Shown: in pieces, positions 42,857 through 52,396 of the stretch
How the letters are laid out: the number at the start of each line of letters is the position of its first letter
Position numbering within the stretch: position 1 is the stretch's first letter
NCBI RefSeq assembly: GCF_003952485.1
Contig: NZ_CP034447.1
Location: forward strand, 4,354,501-4,418,500
Length of the DNA: 64,000 bases
DNA from: Mesorhizobium sp. M1E.F.Ca.ET.045.02.1.1
GTDB lineage: Bacteria; Pseudomonadota; Alphaproteobacteria; Rhizobiales; Rhizobiaceae
Direction: 5' to 3'
Notes under the pieces: model-generated
What the model was told of the DNA's origin: nothing
The model's database searches: none
The model's input: the letters and a program-made list of their open reading frames with translations, nothing else
Translations under genes and position numbers: made by a program

Positions 42857-43648
42857 TCAACGGGTGTTCTGCCGCAGCCACTTGTTCCAGGCAGCTTCCG
42901 AGCCGTTGAAAACGTTGATGTCGGACTTGCCGGTCATGCCGGGCACGATGCCGGTGCCGGTGTACTGCCAGAAGGTGAAAGGATGGCTGCCATACTTCTG
43001 ACGCGGATGGCCGGCGACCGAGCGCAGCCAGTAAGGATAGCTTCGGAAGGTCGCCAGCTGGTTGTCGTCGAAGAAGTCGAGCGAAGTGTAGATGATCGGC
43101 TTCTTGCCGTAGTGGCGCTCGACGATCTGGAGGAAGGTGCTCATTTCGCTGCGCACCGTGGCGGGATCGGGGCGCAGCCTGCAGGTCGGCGACTTCGGGT
43201 TCCATTCCATGTCGAGCACCGGCGGCATTGCCGACGGGTCTTTCGGAACATTGGCGATGAACCAGCGCGCCTGGGTGGCGGCCGGCGTGCAGAAATAGAA
43301 GAAATGATAGGCCGCGCGCGGGATTCCGGCGGCCCTGGTGCGCGCCCAGTGCTCGTTGAAATAGTCGTCGAAGCGATCGCCGCCCTCGGTCGCCTTGATG
43401 AAGGCGAAGGAAATGCCGTTGGTCTTGGCCGTCGGCCAGTCGACCGAGGTTTGATATTTGGAAACATCGGTGCCATGGATGGCATAGTTCCATGGCGCGC
43501 CGCTGTCCCATTCATGCGGCTTGGAATCTTCGAAGCGGGGCGCGCGCACGGCGACCGTCTGCGACGACGGCGCCAGCGGCGAAAGATCGTCTACGGTCGA
43601 GCAGGCGCCCAACAGCGTAAGCATCAGGATGGCCGCAAGACGGCGCAT
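42857..43648 (-). CDS. Glycoside hydrolase family 25 (lysozyme-type) lipoprotein
   Basis: A 263-residue lipoprotein: lipobox LLGAC-S at residues 12-17. The GH25 domain follows, with GTDVSKYQTSVDWPT, the ISFAFIKATEGG motif and VLDMEW carrying the catalytic Asp/Glu. The enzyme cleaves peptidoglycan beta-1,4 bonds. The neighbouring transglycosylase gene suggests a shared cell-wall turnover role. Confidence 0.9.
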   Translation of the reverse strand: MRRLAAILMLTLLGACSTVDDLSPLAPSSQTVAVRAPRFEDSKPHEWDSGAPWNYAIHGTDVSKYQTSVDWPTAKTNGISFAFIKATEGGDRFDDYFNEHWARTRAAGIPRAAYHFFYFCTPAATQARWFIANVPKDPSAMPPVLDMEWNPKSPTCRLRPDPATVRSEMSTFLQIVERHYGKKPIIYTSLDFFDDNQLATFRSYPYWLRSVAGHPRQKYGSHPFTFWQYTGTGIVPGMTGKSDINVFNGSEAAWNKWLRQNTR

Positions 43649-43759
43649 GATATCCCCCGAGCCGGGATCAGCCGGCCGCTGATGGGTCCTTCACTGATGG
43701 CGGTCGCTTACGCGTGCCCCCTCCGGACGGCCTCCCCACAGGGCCGCCTGATATTCTTC

Positions 43760-43801
43760 GTGCATGTCGTCCCAAAGCAACTTGGCACTTTTGGGCGACA
43801 T
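43760..43801. repeat. 48-bp hairpin repeat, copy C (degenerate)
   Basis: It keeps GTGCATGTCGTCCCAAA and TTTTGGGCGACAT but has lost the centre CCGCTGC and the last few bases. It lies in the divergent gap between the GH25 and serine-hydrolase genes. Confidence 0.75.
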
Positions 43802-43929
43802 CCCTCCTTGATCGCCGAACATGGTTGATAATCCATTGACGGCGCTCGACATCGGCCACGATTTTGCGGAAGCAATGGCGGCAAATCGATGACATAAAGC
43901 GGGCCGGAAGTCCAAAAAGGGCGGGAAAT

Positions 43930-45315
43930 ATGCGGGTTGTCGTGAAATTCATCAGATGGCTGCTGGGTCTCGTGGTGCTGGCGGTGGTCGCGCTGTTTGC
44001 CTGGCTCTACTTCGCGCCGCCCGAATTGATCCGCGTCGGTTCCGGCTATTCGGCCAAGATCGTCTGCTCCAATGTCTTCATAGCGGGCCGCGATCCAGGT
44101 GAAGTGCTTGCCGTCGACGTTCAGGCACCGGGCCATCCGTTGCTCCGCCTGATGAAGGTTTCGGTCGACAGGGAAAGGGGGCTGGTTTCGGCCGGTCTGT
44201 TTTGGGTTCTGGGCAAGAGCGTTGCCGTCGAGCGCGATGGGCTCGGCTGCGCGTCGGTTCCCAATGGCGATACCGGCAAGGCGCGGCAGACGTCCGTCCG
44301 TATCGAGCCTCTGGCGGTGACTTCGCAGGATGCGCTCTGGCCCGAAGGCGAAAGGGTGGATGGCTCGCAAAACCCTGAAGTGTCGAAGATCATCGACGAT
44401 GCCGCCATGGCCGGGACCGGCATGCGCGCGGTCGTGGTGGTGAAGAATGGCCGCATCGTCGCGGAGCGCTATGGCGACGGTTTTTCGGCCAAGACGCCGC
44501 TGCTCGGCTGGTCGATGACCAAGACGGTGAATGCCGCGATCGTCGGCACGCTGGTGAAGGACGGCAAGATGGCGCTCGACAACAAGGGCCTGTTCGCGCC
44601 GTGGAAGGTCGATGGCCGCGCCGCGATCAGCCTTGCCGATATGATGGCGATGTCGAGCGGGCTGGAGTTCAACGAGGATTATGGCGACGTCGCCGACGTG
44701 ACGCGCATGCTCTATCTCGAGCCGGACATGGCGGGCTTTGCCGACGCCAAACCGCTCGCCGGCGATGTGGGCAAGGTGTTTTCCTATTCGAGCGGCACGG
44801 CTGTCATGCTGTCGCGGCTGTGGCAAGACGCGATCGGCGACAAGGCGAAGGCGCTGGCCTGGCCTCGGACGGCACTGTTCGAGCCGCTCGGCATGCACAG
44901 CGCGGTGCTCGAGACCGACGAGCAGGGCACGTTCGTCGGCTCGTCCTATCTCTATGCCACGGCACATGACTGGGCGCGCTTCGGCCAGTTCCTGCTGCAA
45001 GGCGGGGTGTGGAACGGCGCGGCAGTCCTGCCGTCCGGCTTCGTCGACTGGATGCGGCAGCAGGCGCCGGCCTCGAAGGTCTACGGCAAAGGCCAGGTGT
45101 GGATCGAGGGCCCGGGCGATGAGGAGAATCCCGGGGCTGGCGTTGCCGCCGGCCTGCCCAAGGACACCTACTGGATGGAAGGCCATGACGGCCAGACTGT
45201 CGCCATCGTTCCGTCGGAGCAACTGGTCGTGGTGCGGCTCGGGCTGACGCCGGCCAAGCTCGGCTACCGGCCGCAGACGATGGTGGCGGCGCTGGTGAAA
45301 GCCTTGCATCAGTAG
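43930..45315 (+). CDS. Membrane-anchored serine hydrolase, class C beta-lactamase/EstB-like
   Basis: A 461-residue protein. One membrane helix (about 8-28) anchors it; the serine hydrolase fold follows. The active serine is S195 in GWSMTK (SxxK), and SYSSGTAV takes the YxN-like position. EGHDGQTVAI near the end is the third block. Such proteins are peptidases, esterases or beta-lactam-recognising enzymes, and a penicillinase role cannot be claimed. ATG 43930 is preferred, with GGGCGGGAAAT before it. Confidence 0.85.
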   Translation: MRVVVKFIRWLLGLVVLAVVALFAWLYFAPPELIRVGSGYSAKIVCSNVFIAGRDPGEVLAVDVQAPGHPLLRLMKVSVDRERGLVSAGLFWVLGKSVAVERDGLGCASVPNGDTGKARQTSVRIEPLAVTSQDALWPEGERVDGSQNPEVSKIIDDAAMAGTGMRAVVVVKNGRIVAERYGDGFSAKTPLLGWSMTKTVNAAIVGTLVKDGKMALDNKGLFAPWKVDGRAAISLADMMAMSSGLEFNEDYGDVADVTRMLYLEPDMAGFADAKPLAGDVGKVFSYSSGTAVMLSRLWQDAIGDKAKALAWPRTALFEPLGMHSAVLETDEQGTFVGSSYLYATAHDWARFGQFLLQGGVWNGAAVLPSGFVDWMRQQAPASKVYGKGQVWIEGPGDEENPGAGVAAGLPKDTYWMEGHDGQTVAIVPSEQLVVVRLGLTPAKLGYRPQTMVAALVKALHQ

Positions 45316-45322
45316 GGGGTGC

Positions 45323-45988
45323 CTACTTTCGAGCGCCGATCACGCCCAGCCAGGCATAGCCGCGATAAAGCGTTCTGAAACGGAAGGTTGCTCCGGTCCG
45401 CTCCGATTCAGATGCAAGTACGTCGCGCAGCGAGGCGCGCGGCTCGACATGGAATTTCCGCAGCCAGCCGCGCAGCAGGGCGCGGAACCAGCGCGGCAGG
45501 CCCTCTTGCTGGCCGAAATCGACGACATGCAGCGAGCCGCCTGGCGCAAGCGCGGCGAGCGCCGCCGAGACGGTCTTTTCCCAACCAGGGATCATCGACA
45601 GCGAATAGGACACGAAGACGCGGTCAAACCGCGCCGTGCCGAAGAGCGCTTTGGCGTCGAAGTCGGTGGCGTCGCCTCGCGCGAGAGTGACGCGGGCCGC
45701 GAGACCTTCGCGAGCCATCGCTGCGTTCGCCGTCTCCAGCATCTCGGCGGAGATATCGAGGCCGAAGAAGTGGGCGTCCGGATAGCGGCGGGCGGCAAGC
45801 ACGATGTTGCGGCCGGTGCCGCAGCCGAGCTCGAGCACTGTGCCGCCTTGCGGCACGTCGAGCCCCGCAATCAGCCGGTCGCGGCCGAGCAGGTAGTATT
45901 TGCGGGTGAAGTCGTAGATATGGCGCTGCCAGCGATAGACGCCATCCATCAGTTCGGCATGGCTGGCCGGCAGCTCCGTCGTGCTCAT
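45323..45988 (-). CDS. btaB: Betaine-lipid N-methyltransferase BtaB
   Basis: A 221-residue SAM-dependent methyltransferase (motif I TVLELGCGTGRNIV, HFFGLDISAEML). BtaB adds three methyl groups to diacylglyceryl homoserine made by BtaA, giving the membrane lipid DGTS. Its start lies in the ATGA overlap with the btaA stop, and the pair matches the known btaAB order. The sequence alone is PmtA-like, so the neighbour decides the call. Confidence 0.88.
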   Translation of the reverse strand: MSTTELPASHAELMDGVYRWQRHIYDFTRKYYLLGRDRLIAGLDVPQGGTVLELGCGTGRNIVLAARRYPDAHFFGLDISAEMLETANAAMAREGLAARVTLARGDATDFDAKALFGTARFDRVFVSYSLSMIPGWEKTVSAALAALAPGGSLHVVDFGQQEGLPRWFRALLRGWLRKFHVEPRASLRDVLASESERTGATFRFRTLYRGYAWLGVIGARK

Positions 45989-47232
45989 GCGGCGCGCTTC
46001 ACATAAAGATGGAAGCCGCCATAGATGGCCGAGCGGTCCTTGGCGGAAAATTCGCGCGAGGCCTCGTTCTCATAGTGCCACTGGTCGAGCAGCGAGTTGG
46101 AGACGCGGCCCGGCAACAGGCTGGGCTCGGCGGCGGTGCGGAAGATGACGCGGGCACCGACCGAAGCAGTACGGGTGATCTCGGTCCACAGCGCGTTGAG
46201 CTGATCGTCGGTCATCCAGTCCTGCGCGTCGAGCAGGACAAAGCGGTCGACAGAACCCGCATCCTTGGCGGCGAGGAACTTGACCAGGTTGGCGTGGTGG
46301 ATGCCAACGCGATCGATGTTGGCGCGGATCGTCTTATAGTTGCGCTGTTCCAGATAGGCAGGCAGGGCTGCCTCGCCCGGCTCCGGGTAGCGGCGGGCAA
46401 AGGCCTGCCAGGCGAAATAGTTGTTCTTCAGCGGGAAATCGCAGGCGAGCTTTTCCAGCCGCGCCTTCAAGACGCTCGCCATCGAGCCGTCACCGGAGGT
46501 GATCAGCGAATCGTACTGGGCCGGCGGGATGCCGAGGCCGAACAGCGAAGCCTTGCGCGAAGTCGCCCAACGCAAAAGCTTCTTGTCGAAGACCGGCGCC
46601 AGCTCCTCGTTGAAGAAGCGACGCTGTTCGCCGATGTTCTCGGCCTTCATGATGCCGGCCGGATCGACACCGAACAGTTTTGCGACGCGATGGCCCATGG
46701 CGATGAAGAGGCCGAGCAGGCCGGTCTGATAGAAGTTGCGGTCGAAGACGCCGATGCGGCGGCGGCCGCGCCAGTTCCTGCGCTCCCAGTAGTGGCGGCT
46801 GACCGGATCGAGATGCGGCGCGATGAAGCGGTCATAGGCTTCCGAATTGTGGCTGGTGTCGGCGGCGCCGAAGAAGCGGAACAGGTCGCCCTGCGACGGC
46901 AGATGGCGAACCGCTTCCAGCTTCATGCGGTTCAGCGCGATATGCGCGGCGTTGAGGTCGACGGCATCGACGCGGGCCGGCGAGCGGGTGAGATAGGCCA
47001 GAATGTTGCAGCCGCCTGACGCGATCGTGACGACGCGATGCCCGGCGCCGAGCTGCATGGCGTCCATGTCGACATCCGGGTCTTCCCAGATCTGCGGGTA
47101 GACGAGGCCGGAAAACAGGAAAGCAAAAAGCCGCTCGGAAATGCCGTCCTTCGACAGGGCGCGGTTCTGATAGACCGCTTTTCCAACTTCCTTGCCACGG
47201 CGATAAACGAGTTCTCCGGAAACATCCGTCAT
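45985..47232 (-). CDS. btaA: S-adenosylmethionine:diacylglycerol 3-amino-3-carboxypropyl transferase BtaA (DUF3419)
   Basis: A 415-residue peripheral-membrane enzyme of the DUF3419/BtaA family. Visible family parts are LVYPQIWEDPDVDMDAMQL, IASGGCNILAYL (SAM site) and the long ENIGEQRRFFNEELAPVFDKKLLRW segment. It transfers the 3-amino-3-carboxypropyl group of SAM to diacylglycerol. In rhizobia, DGTS replaces phospholipids when phosphate is scarce, and a PHO box stands 50-66 bases upstream. Confidence 0.93.
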   Translation of the reverse strand: MTDVSGELVYRRGKEVGKAVYQNRALSKDGISERLFAFLFSGLVYPQIWEDPDVDMDAMQLGAGHRVVTIASGGCNILAYLTRSPARVDAVDLNAAHIALNRMKLEAVRHLPSQGDLFRFFGAADTSHNSEAYDRFIAPHLDPVSRHYWERRNWRGRRRIGVFDRNFYQTGLLGLFIAMGHRVAKLFGVDPAGIMKAENIGEQRRFFNEELAPVFDKKLLRWATSRKASLFGLGIPPAQYDSLITSGDGSMASVLKARLEKLACDFPLKNNYFAWQAFARRYPEPGEAALPAYLEQRNYKTIRANIDRVGIHHANLVKFLAAKDAGSVDRFVLLDAQDWMTDDQLNALWTEITRTASVGARVIFRTAAEPSLLPGRVSNSLLDQWHYENEASREFSAKDRSAIYGGFHLYVKRAA

Positions 47233-47280
47233 GGCAAGGTGATTCCCAGTTGCGTTGGCGCAAGCGGGTAGCGCAGCGTT

Positions 47281-47298
47281 GTGACAGGCGGGTGACAG
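47281..47298 (-). promoter_or_regulatory. PHO box upstream of btaA
   Basis: On the minus strand CTGTCAC-CCGC-CTGTCAC: two perfect 7-bp direct repeats 11 bases apart, the geometry of PhoB sites (consensus CTGTCAT-N4-CTGTCAT). It ends 49 bases before the btaA ATG. The inverted repeat GCGCGTCG/CGACGCGC (47314-47347) further upstream is unexplained. Confidence 0.8.
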
Positions 47299-47363
47299 GC
47301 TGTTGACGTTAAAGCGCGTCGTGCTGGACCTGACTCGGGCGACGCGCCTTAGTCATTGTTTTC

Positions 47364-47412
47364 ATGCATGTCGTTTTTCCAAAACCGCTGCACACTTTTG
47401 GGCGACATGCAT
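47364..47412. repeat. 48-bp hairpin repeat, copy D, fused to the oxoprolinase stop
   Basis: ATGCATGTCG ... CGACATGCAT with inner CCAAAA/TTTTGG. The end base 47412 is the last base of the oxoprolinase TGA on the minus strand, the same fusion as at metF. Confidence 0.87.
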
Positions 47413-50400
47413 CAGGCCTTGCCGAACCCGCCGGGCGTCGGCGTGGTGACGATGACGGCCTCGCCGGCATCGAGCGTCGTCTGGTCGCATGCCTTCAGCA
47501 CGTCGATCGATCCATCGTTGCGCCTGATTTTGGTCGAGCCTGCCTCGCCATCGCCGCCGCCATCCAGACCCTGGGGCGGCCGGTTGCGGTGCGAGGACAG
47601 GATGGCGCATTCCATCCTTTCCAGGAAGCGGATGGTGCGCTTGGTGCCGTCGCCGGCGTTCCATTTGCCCTTGCCGCCCGAGCCTTCGCGGATGTGGAAG
47701 TCCTCGAGCACCACCGGGAAGCGCAGTTCCAGCACCTCGGGATCGGTAAGCCGCGAATTGGTCATGTGGGTGTGGACGCCGGAGGTGCCGGCAAAGCCGC
47801 GGCCCGAATTCATGCGCCCGGCCGGCGAGCCTGAGCAGATCGTCTCGTAATATTGGTACTGGTGGTTGCCGAAGGTGAGATTGTTCATCGTGCCTTGCGC
47901 ATTGGCCATCGCGCCCATGGCGCCGAAGAGCGCGTTGGTGACGTGCTGCGATGTCTCGACATTGCCGGCAACCACGGCGGCGGGGTAGGACGGTTTGAGC
48001 ATGCAGCCGTCGGGAATGACGATGTTGATCGGCCTCAGGCAGCCTGCGTTCATCGGAATCATGTCCTCGACCATGACGCGGAAGGCGTAGAGCACGGCGG
48101 CGCGGGCGACTGGTTCCGGCGCGTTGAAATTGTTCTTCATGACCGGCGACGTGCCGGTGAAGTCGACCGTCGCCTCGCGCTTGTCGCGCTCGACGGCGAT
48201 GCTGACCTTGATCACCTGGCCGGTATCGGTCGGGTATTCGTAGACCGAGGTGTCGGGCAGTCGTTCCAGCACGCGGCGCACGCTCTCTGCGGCATTGTCC
48301 TGGACATGGCCCATATAGGCCTCGACGACATCGAGGCCGAAATGCGCGACCATCTTGCGCAGCTCCGCCACGCCCTTTTCGTTGGCGGCGATCTGCGCCT
48401 TGAGGTCGGCGATGTTCTGGGCGGGATTGCGGGCAGGGTAGGGATGATCGGTGAGGAGCGCCTCGAGCTCCTTCTCGCGGAAGCGGCCGCGATCGACGAT
48501 GCGGAAATTGTCGAACAGCACCCCCTCCTCATCGACGGTGGTGGCCAAAGGCGTCATCGAGCCGGGCGCCGTGCCGCCGACATCGGCGTGGTGGCCGCGC
48601 GAGGCCGCCCAGAACAGGATTTCCTCCCCCCTCGAGGGGGAGGTGCCGCCGAAGGCGGCGGAGGGGGTCGTCGCGGCAGTGCTCGACGCATTTGCGGTGC
48701 CTTCTGAGAGGACCCCACCCGACCGCTTCGCGGCCACCCTCCCCTCAAGGGGGAGGGAAAAAACCGGCGTCACGACAGTGATGTCGGGCAAATGCGTGCC
48801 GCCATTGTAAGGAGCGTTGAGCGCGAAGACGTCGCCTGGGTGGATGTCGCCCGAGTTCAGGCGGATCACGGTTTCGACCGAGCGGTCCATGGATCCCAGA
48901 TGCACCGGCATGTGCGGCGCGTTGGCGACCAGCGCGCCGTGGCGGTCGAACACCGCGCAGGAAAAGTCCAGCCGTTCCTTGATGTTGACGGAGTATGCCG
49001 TGTTCTGCAGCGTCACGCCCATCTGCTCGGCGATCGACATGAAGAGGTTGTTGAAGACCTCCAGCATCACCGGATCGGCTTCGGTGCCGAGCGCCGCCTG
49101 CCGGGCCTTCTTCTCGATCCGCCGCAGAAGCACATGGTTCCGGGCCGTGATCCCGGCCTGCCAGCCCGGCTCGACGACGATTGTCTGGTTCGGCTCGATG
49201 ATCAGCGCGGGGCCGGCCACCTTATGGCCGGGCTTCAGACCATCGCGCTGGAAGATGCCGGCGTCCCGCCAGCCGCCATCGGCGAAGAATTGCCGGATCT
49301 GCCAAGGGCTTGCCGCCTTGTCTTCGAGACTTGATTCAGTTTCGTCGCGCGCGGCGGCGCCGGCATCGCTGCCTTCGACGCCGACCGCTTCGACGACCAT
49401 CGGCTTGTTTTCGTAGACGAAGCCGAATTGCGCCTTGTGGGCGGCCTCGAAATCGCTTCTGGCGCGGAAGATCGAACCATGCTCGAAATTCACCGGCAGC
49501 GCCGTATCGGTACCGTCATAGCGGATCTGCAGGACCGGCTTGGAGGCGATGGCGGCCTCCGCAATGCCTTGCGCTGCAAGCTCAGCGACAACGCCTTGGC
49601 GCAATGCCGCAATCAGGTCCTCGATCGGGGAACGGGACTCTTCGGCGAGAGGTTTCAGCAGCGCCTGCTGGCGCGAGGCGAAAACCGTCGACAGCCCGAT
49701 GCCGTAGGCCGAAAGCAGGCCGGAGAAGGGGTGGATGAGCACGGCTTCCATGCCGAGCGCATCGGCGACCAGGCAGGCATGCTGGCCGCCGGCGCCGCCG
49801 AAGCAGTTCAAGAGATATTCGGTGACGTCGTAGCCGCGCTGCACCGAGATCTTCTTGATGGCGTTGGCCATGTTCTCCACGGCGATGGTGACGAAACCCT
49901 CGGCCACCGCTTCGGGCGAACGTCCATCGCCGATCTCGGCGGCGAGCGCCGCGAATTTATCTCGCACGGTTTCGACGTCGAGCGGCTGGTCCTGGCCGGG
50001 ACCGAAGATCGTCGGGAAGAAATCGGGCCGCAGTTTGCCGAGCATGACATTGGCGTCGGTGATGGCGAGCGGCCCGCCGCGCCTGTAGGCGGCCGGGCCT
50101 GGATTGGCGCCGGCCGAGTCAGGACCGACGCGAAAGCGGCCGGCCTCGTAGTGCAGGATCGAACCGCCGCCGGCGGCGACGGTGTGGATGCGCATCATCG
50201 GCGCGCGGATGCGCACGCCTGCGACTTCGGTGTCGAAGGCGCGCTCATACTCGCCGTCATAATGGGCGACATCGGTCGAGGTGCCGCCCATATCGAAGCC
50301 GATGACCTTGTCGAAGCCGGCGAGCTTCGCCGTCTCGACCATGCCGACCACGCCGCCGGCCGGGCCGGAAAGCAGCGCATCCTTGCCCTGGAACATGTCG

Positions 50401-51158
50401 GCGGCGGTCAGCCCGCCCGACGACATCATGAACATCAGGCGGGGCCCCGGGCCCAATTCTCCGGCTACCCTTTGCACGTAGCGCGACAGGATCGGCGAAA
50501 GATAGGCGTCCACCACCGTGGTGTCGCCACGGCCGACCAGCTTGATCAGCGGCGAGACCTCGTGACTGACCGAAATCTGCTCGAAGCCGATCTTGCGGCA
50601 GACCTTGGCCACCGCCTTTTCATGGTCGGGATATTTCCAGGCATGCATGAAGACGATGGCGACCGCGTCGATGCCGTCGGCCTTGGCCTGCTCGATCGCC
50701 GGGCGGCAGGCGGCGATGTCGAGCAGGCGCTCGACGCAACCGTCGGCGCGCACCCGCTCGTCGATCTCGATCACGCGCTCGTAGACCTGCTCCGGCAGGA
50801 TGATTTCCTTGGCAAAAATATCCGGCCGCGCCTGGTAGGCGATGCGCAACGCGTCGCGAAAACCCTTGGTGATGAGCAGCAGCACTCGGTCGCCCTTGCG
50901 CTCCAGCAGCGCATTGGTTGCGACCGTGGTGCCCATCTTGATGTCGCCGATCCGATCCGCGGGAATGGCGGTGCCGGATTTTAGCCCAAGCAGGTCGCGA
51001 ATGCCCTGGATGGCGGCATCGGCATAGACCTCAGGGTTCTCGGACAGAAGCTTGCGCGGGTGCAGCCGGCCCTGCGGATCGCGGCCGATGACGTCGGTGA
51101 AGGTGCCGCCCCGGTCGATCCAGAAATCCCATTTCTTGTTCACCGCGGCTTCCGGCAT
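47412..51158 (-). CDS. Hydantoinase/5-oxoprolinase family protein with in-frame repeat insertion
   Basis: A 1248-residue fused HyuA-HyuB type protein, 5-oxoprolinase-like (ATP-dependent opening of 5-oxoproline or hydantoins). HyuA starts with [16 protein letters not shown] and carries [17 protein letters not shown]; the HyuB half has [14 protein letters not shown] and [15 protein letters not shown]. Between these two HyuB motifs (residues about 800-846) 46 residues from [15 protein letters not shown] to SPSRGEE are encoded by palindromic repeat DNA; relatives have only a few residues there. ATG 51158 is chosen over 51218. It is a single-gene unit; the stop touches a hairpin repeat. Confidence 0.9.
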   Translation of the reverse strand: MPEAAVNKKWDFWIDRGGTFTDVIGRDPQGRLHPRKLLSENPEVYADAAIQGIRDLLGLKSGTAIPADRIGDIKMGTTVATNALLERKGDRVLLLITKGFRDALRIAYQARPDIFAKEIILPEQVYERVIEIDERVRADGCVERLLDIAACRPAIEQAKADGIDAVAIVFMHAWKYPDHEKAVAKVCRKIGFEQISVSHEVSPLIKLVGRGDTTVVDAYLSPILSRYVQRVAGELGPGPRLMFMMSSGGLTAADMFQGKDALLSGPAGGVVGMVETAKLAGFDKVIGFDMGGTSTDVAHYDGEYERAFDTEVAGVRIRAPMMRIHTVAAGGGSILHYEAGRFRVGPDSAGANPGPAAYRRGGPLAITDANVMLGKLRPDFFPTIFGPGQDQPLDVETVRDKFAALAAEIGDGRSPEAVAEGFVTIAVENMANAIKKISVQRGYDVTEYLLNCFGGAGGQHACLVADALGMEAVLIHPFSGLLSAYGIGLSTVFASRQQALLKPLAEESRSPIEDLIAALRQGVVAELAAQGIAEAAIASKPVLQIRYDGTDTALPVNFEHGSIFRARSDFEAAHKAQFGFVYENKPMVVEAVGVEGSDAGAAARDETESSLEDKAASPWQIRQFFADGGWRDAGIFQRDGLKPGHKVAGPALIIEPNQTIVVEPGWQAGITARNHVLLRRIEKKARQAALGTEADPVMLEVFNNLFMSIAEQMGVTLQNTAYSVNIKERLDFSCAVFDRHGALVANAPHMPVHLGSMDRSVETVIRLNSGDIHPGDVFALNAPYNGGTHLPDITVVTPVFSLPLEGRVAAKRSGGVLSEGTANASSTAATTPSAAFGGTSPSRGEEILFWAASRGHHADVGGTAPGSMTPLATTVDEEGVLFDNFRIVDRGRFREKELEALLTDHPYPARNPAQNIADLKAQIAANEKGVAELRKMVAHFGLDVVEAYMGHVQDNAAESVRRVLERLPDTSVYEYPTDTGQVIKVSIAVERDKREATVDFTGTSPVMKNNFNAPEPVARAAVLYAFRVMVEDMIPMNAGCLRPINIVIPDGCMLKPSYPAAVVAGNVETSQHVTNALFGAMGAMANAQGTMNNLTFGNHQYQYYETICSGSPAGRMNSGRGFAGTSGVHTHMTNSRLTDPEVLELRFPVVLEDFHIREGSGGKGKWNAGDGTKRTIRFLERMECAILSSHRNRPPQGLDGGGDGEAGSTKIRRNDGSIDVLKACDQTTLDAGEAVIVTTPTPGGFGKA
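48623..48758. repeat. Inverted-repeat element inserted in frame in the oxoprolinase gene
   Basis: Left part 48623-48663 holds CTCCCCCCTCGAGGGGGAGG and a GCCGCCGAAGGCGGCGGAGG segment; right part 48713-48758 equals the arms of the DUF559 element (GACCGCTTCGCGGCCACC, then CTCCCCTCAAGGGGGAGGG). About 136 bases, no gene inside; the whole is open in the host frame. Confidence 0.85.
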
Positions 51159-51293
51159 TCTGCTTATCCAATCTGTGCGAGCGTATGTTCTGTTAGTTCG
51201 CCGTTTCGACCGCGGCAATCGCCAGTTGATGTTACATTTGGAAATGCAACGTTACGAAACCTGGGAGCCGCTTGATGCATTTCTCCTGCGACC

Positions 51294-51311
51294 GTTCACC
51301 GAAATGTGAAC
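51294..51311. promoter_or_regulatory. Dyad upstream of the small lipoprotein gene
   Basis: GTTCAC-CGAAAT-GTGAAC is a perfect 6-6-6 dyad ending 21 bases before the ATG. A second short palindrome CATTTGGAAATG lies about 50 bases further upstream. Operator role is inferred. Confidence 0.4.
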
Positions 51312-51332
51312 GTTTGCTGAAGGAGAGATACC

Positions 51333-51539
51333 ATGAAGAAGCTCATCCTGGCGTCTGTTTCGGCGCTCGCCCTGCTGGGGGTCGCGGCTTGCAGCAACAG
51401 CGGTACCGGCACTGACAACACGACCACCCAAAGCACCAACCCGCCGGCCAATGAGCAGCCGATGAAGCCAGCTACGCCTGACGCTTCGAAGCCTGCTGAA
51501 CCGGCTCCGGCAACACCTCCTGCTGCGCCCGCGCAGTAG
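51333..51539 (+). CDS. Small proline/alanine-rich lipoprotein
   Basis: A 68-residue lipoprotein: signal peptide with lipobox GVAAC-S (Cys at residue 20), then a Thr/Asn-rich stretch and a Pro/Ala/Lys tail (KPAEPAPATPPAAPAQ). It resembles entericidin-size envelope lipoproteins in layout only. AAGGAGAG precedes the ATG and a strong terminator follows. Confidence 0.8.
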   Translation: MKKLILASVSALALLGVAACSNSGTGTDNTTTQSTNPPANEQPMKPATPDASKPAEPAPATPPAAPAQ

Positions 51540-51559
51540 AAGCCAATCGAATGAAATCC

Positions 51560-51593
51560 GGAAGGCCGGCCTTGCGCTGGCCTTCCTTTTTTT
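51560..51593 (+). terminator. Rho-independent terminator of the lipoprotein gene
   Basis: GGAAGGCC pairs with GGCCTTCC around GGCCTTGCGCT and runs into eight T residues. Confidence 0.9.
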
Positions 51594-51676
51594 GCCGGGA
51601 CTGCGGTCAACGGCCGTTGGGCCTGCGGCATCGTCCCGGCTTGATAGCGGTGGGCGGTTCGCACTAAGTAGCCGGC

Positions 51677-52396
51677 ATGTCGATTTGGGACCGCCTCGGC
51701 GACTTCATCGCTCGTGTTTCGTCGTCGGCGTCCTCGGGCGTCGCCGATGTCGTCGAGGCCGTGCGTACAGTGTTTTCCGGCGACCCGGATCTGCGCCGGC
51801 GCGTTGCCTTCTCGGTGGCGATGATCGCGCTCTCGGCCAAGATGGCGAAGGCTGACGGCATCGTCACTCAGGATGAAGTGCGCGCCTTCCAGGAAATCTT
51901 CGACGTGCCGCCGAGCGAGACGCGCAACGTGGCGCGCCTCTACGATCTTGCCAAGCGCGATGTCGCAGGGTTCGAGATCTATGCCCAGCGCATGGCGCAA
52001 CTCTGCGGTTCGGGCCACGCGAATTGCATGATGCTGGAAGACATACTCGACGGGCTGTTCCATATCGCCAAGGCCGACGGGCTGATCCACGAGCGGGAAG
52101 GGCAATTCCTGCATCGCATTGCCGAGATTTTCCGGATCGACGAGGCGCATTACCAAGCGATCCTGTCGCGGCACGTCAATCTCGGCGCCGCCGATCCCTA
52201 TGTCGTTCTCGGCATCGAGCGAGGGAAGCCGTTCGAGGAGGTCAGGAAGCGCTACCGCAAGCTGGTCTCCGACAATCACCCTGATAGGCTTATCGCGCGC
52301 GGCCTGCCGCAGGAGTTCATCAAGATCGCCACGACAAGGGTCGCAGCGATCAACGCGGCCTATGAGATGATCGAACGGGGCCTCAGGCACGTATGA
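51677..52396 (+). CDS. DjlA-like protein: TerB domain plus J domain
   Basis: A 239-residue protein. Residues about 40-165 form a TerB-like helical domain (MAKADGIVTQDEVRAFQEIF and HIAKADGLIHEREGQFL repeats). Residues about 173-238 form a J domain with the DnaK-stimulating HPD motif at 201-203. Unlike E. coli DjlA, no clear membrane helix starts the protein. It overlaps the amidase gene by ATGA. Confidence 0.88.
   Translation: MSIWDRLGDFIARVSSSASSGVADVVEAVRTVFSGDPDLRRRVAFSVAMIALSAKMAKADGIVTQDEVRAFQEIFDVPPSETRNVARLYDLAKRDVAGFEIYAQRMAQLCGSGHANCMMLEDILDGLFHIAKADGLIHEREGQFLHRIAEIFRIDEAHYQAILSRHVNLGAADPYVVLGIERGKPFEEVRKRYRKLVSDNHPDRLIARGLPQEFIKIATTRVAAINAAYEMIERGLRHV

Noticed and set aside
43930..45315. 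Antibiotic-resistance beta-lactamase
   Set aside because: SxxK is present but the other motifs fit the wide serine-hydrolase family; resistance cannot be inferred.
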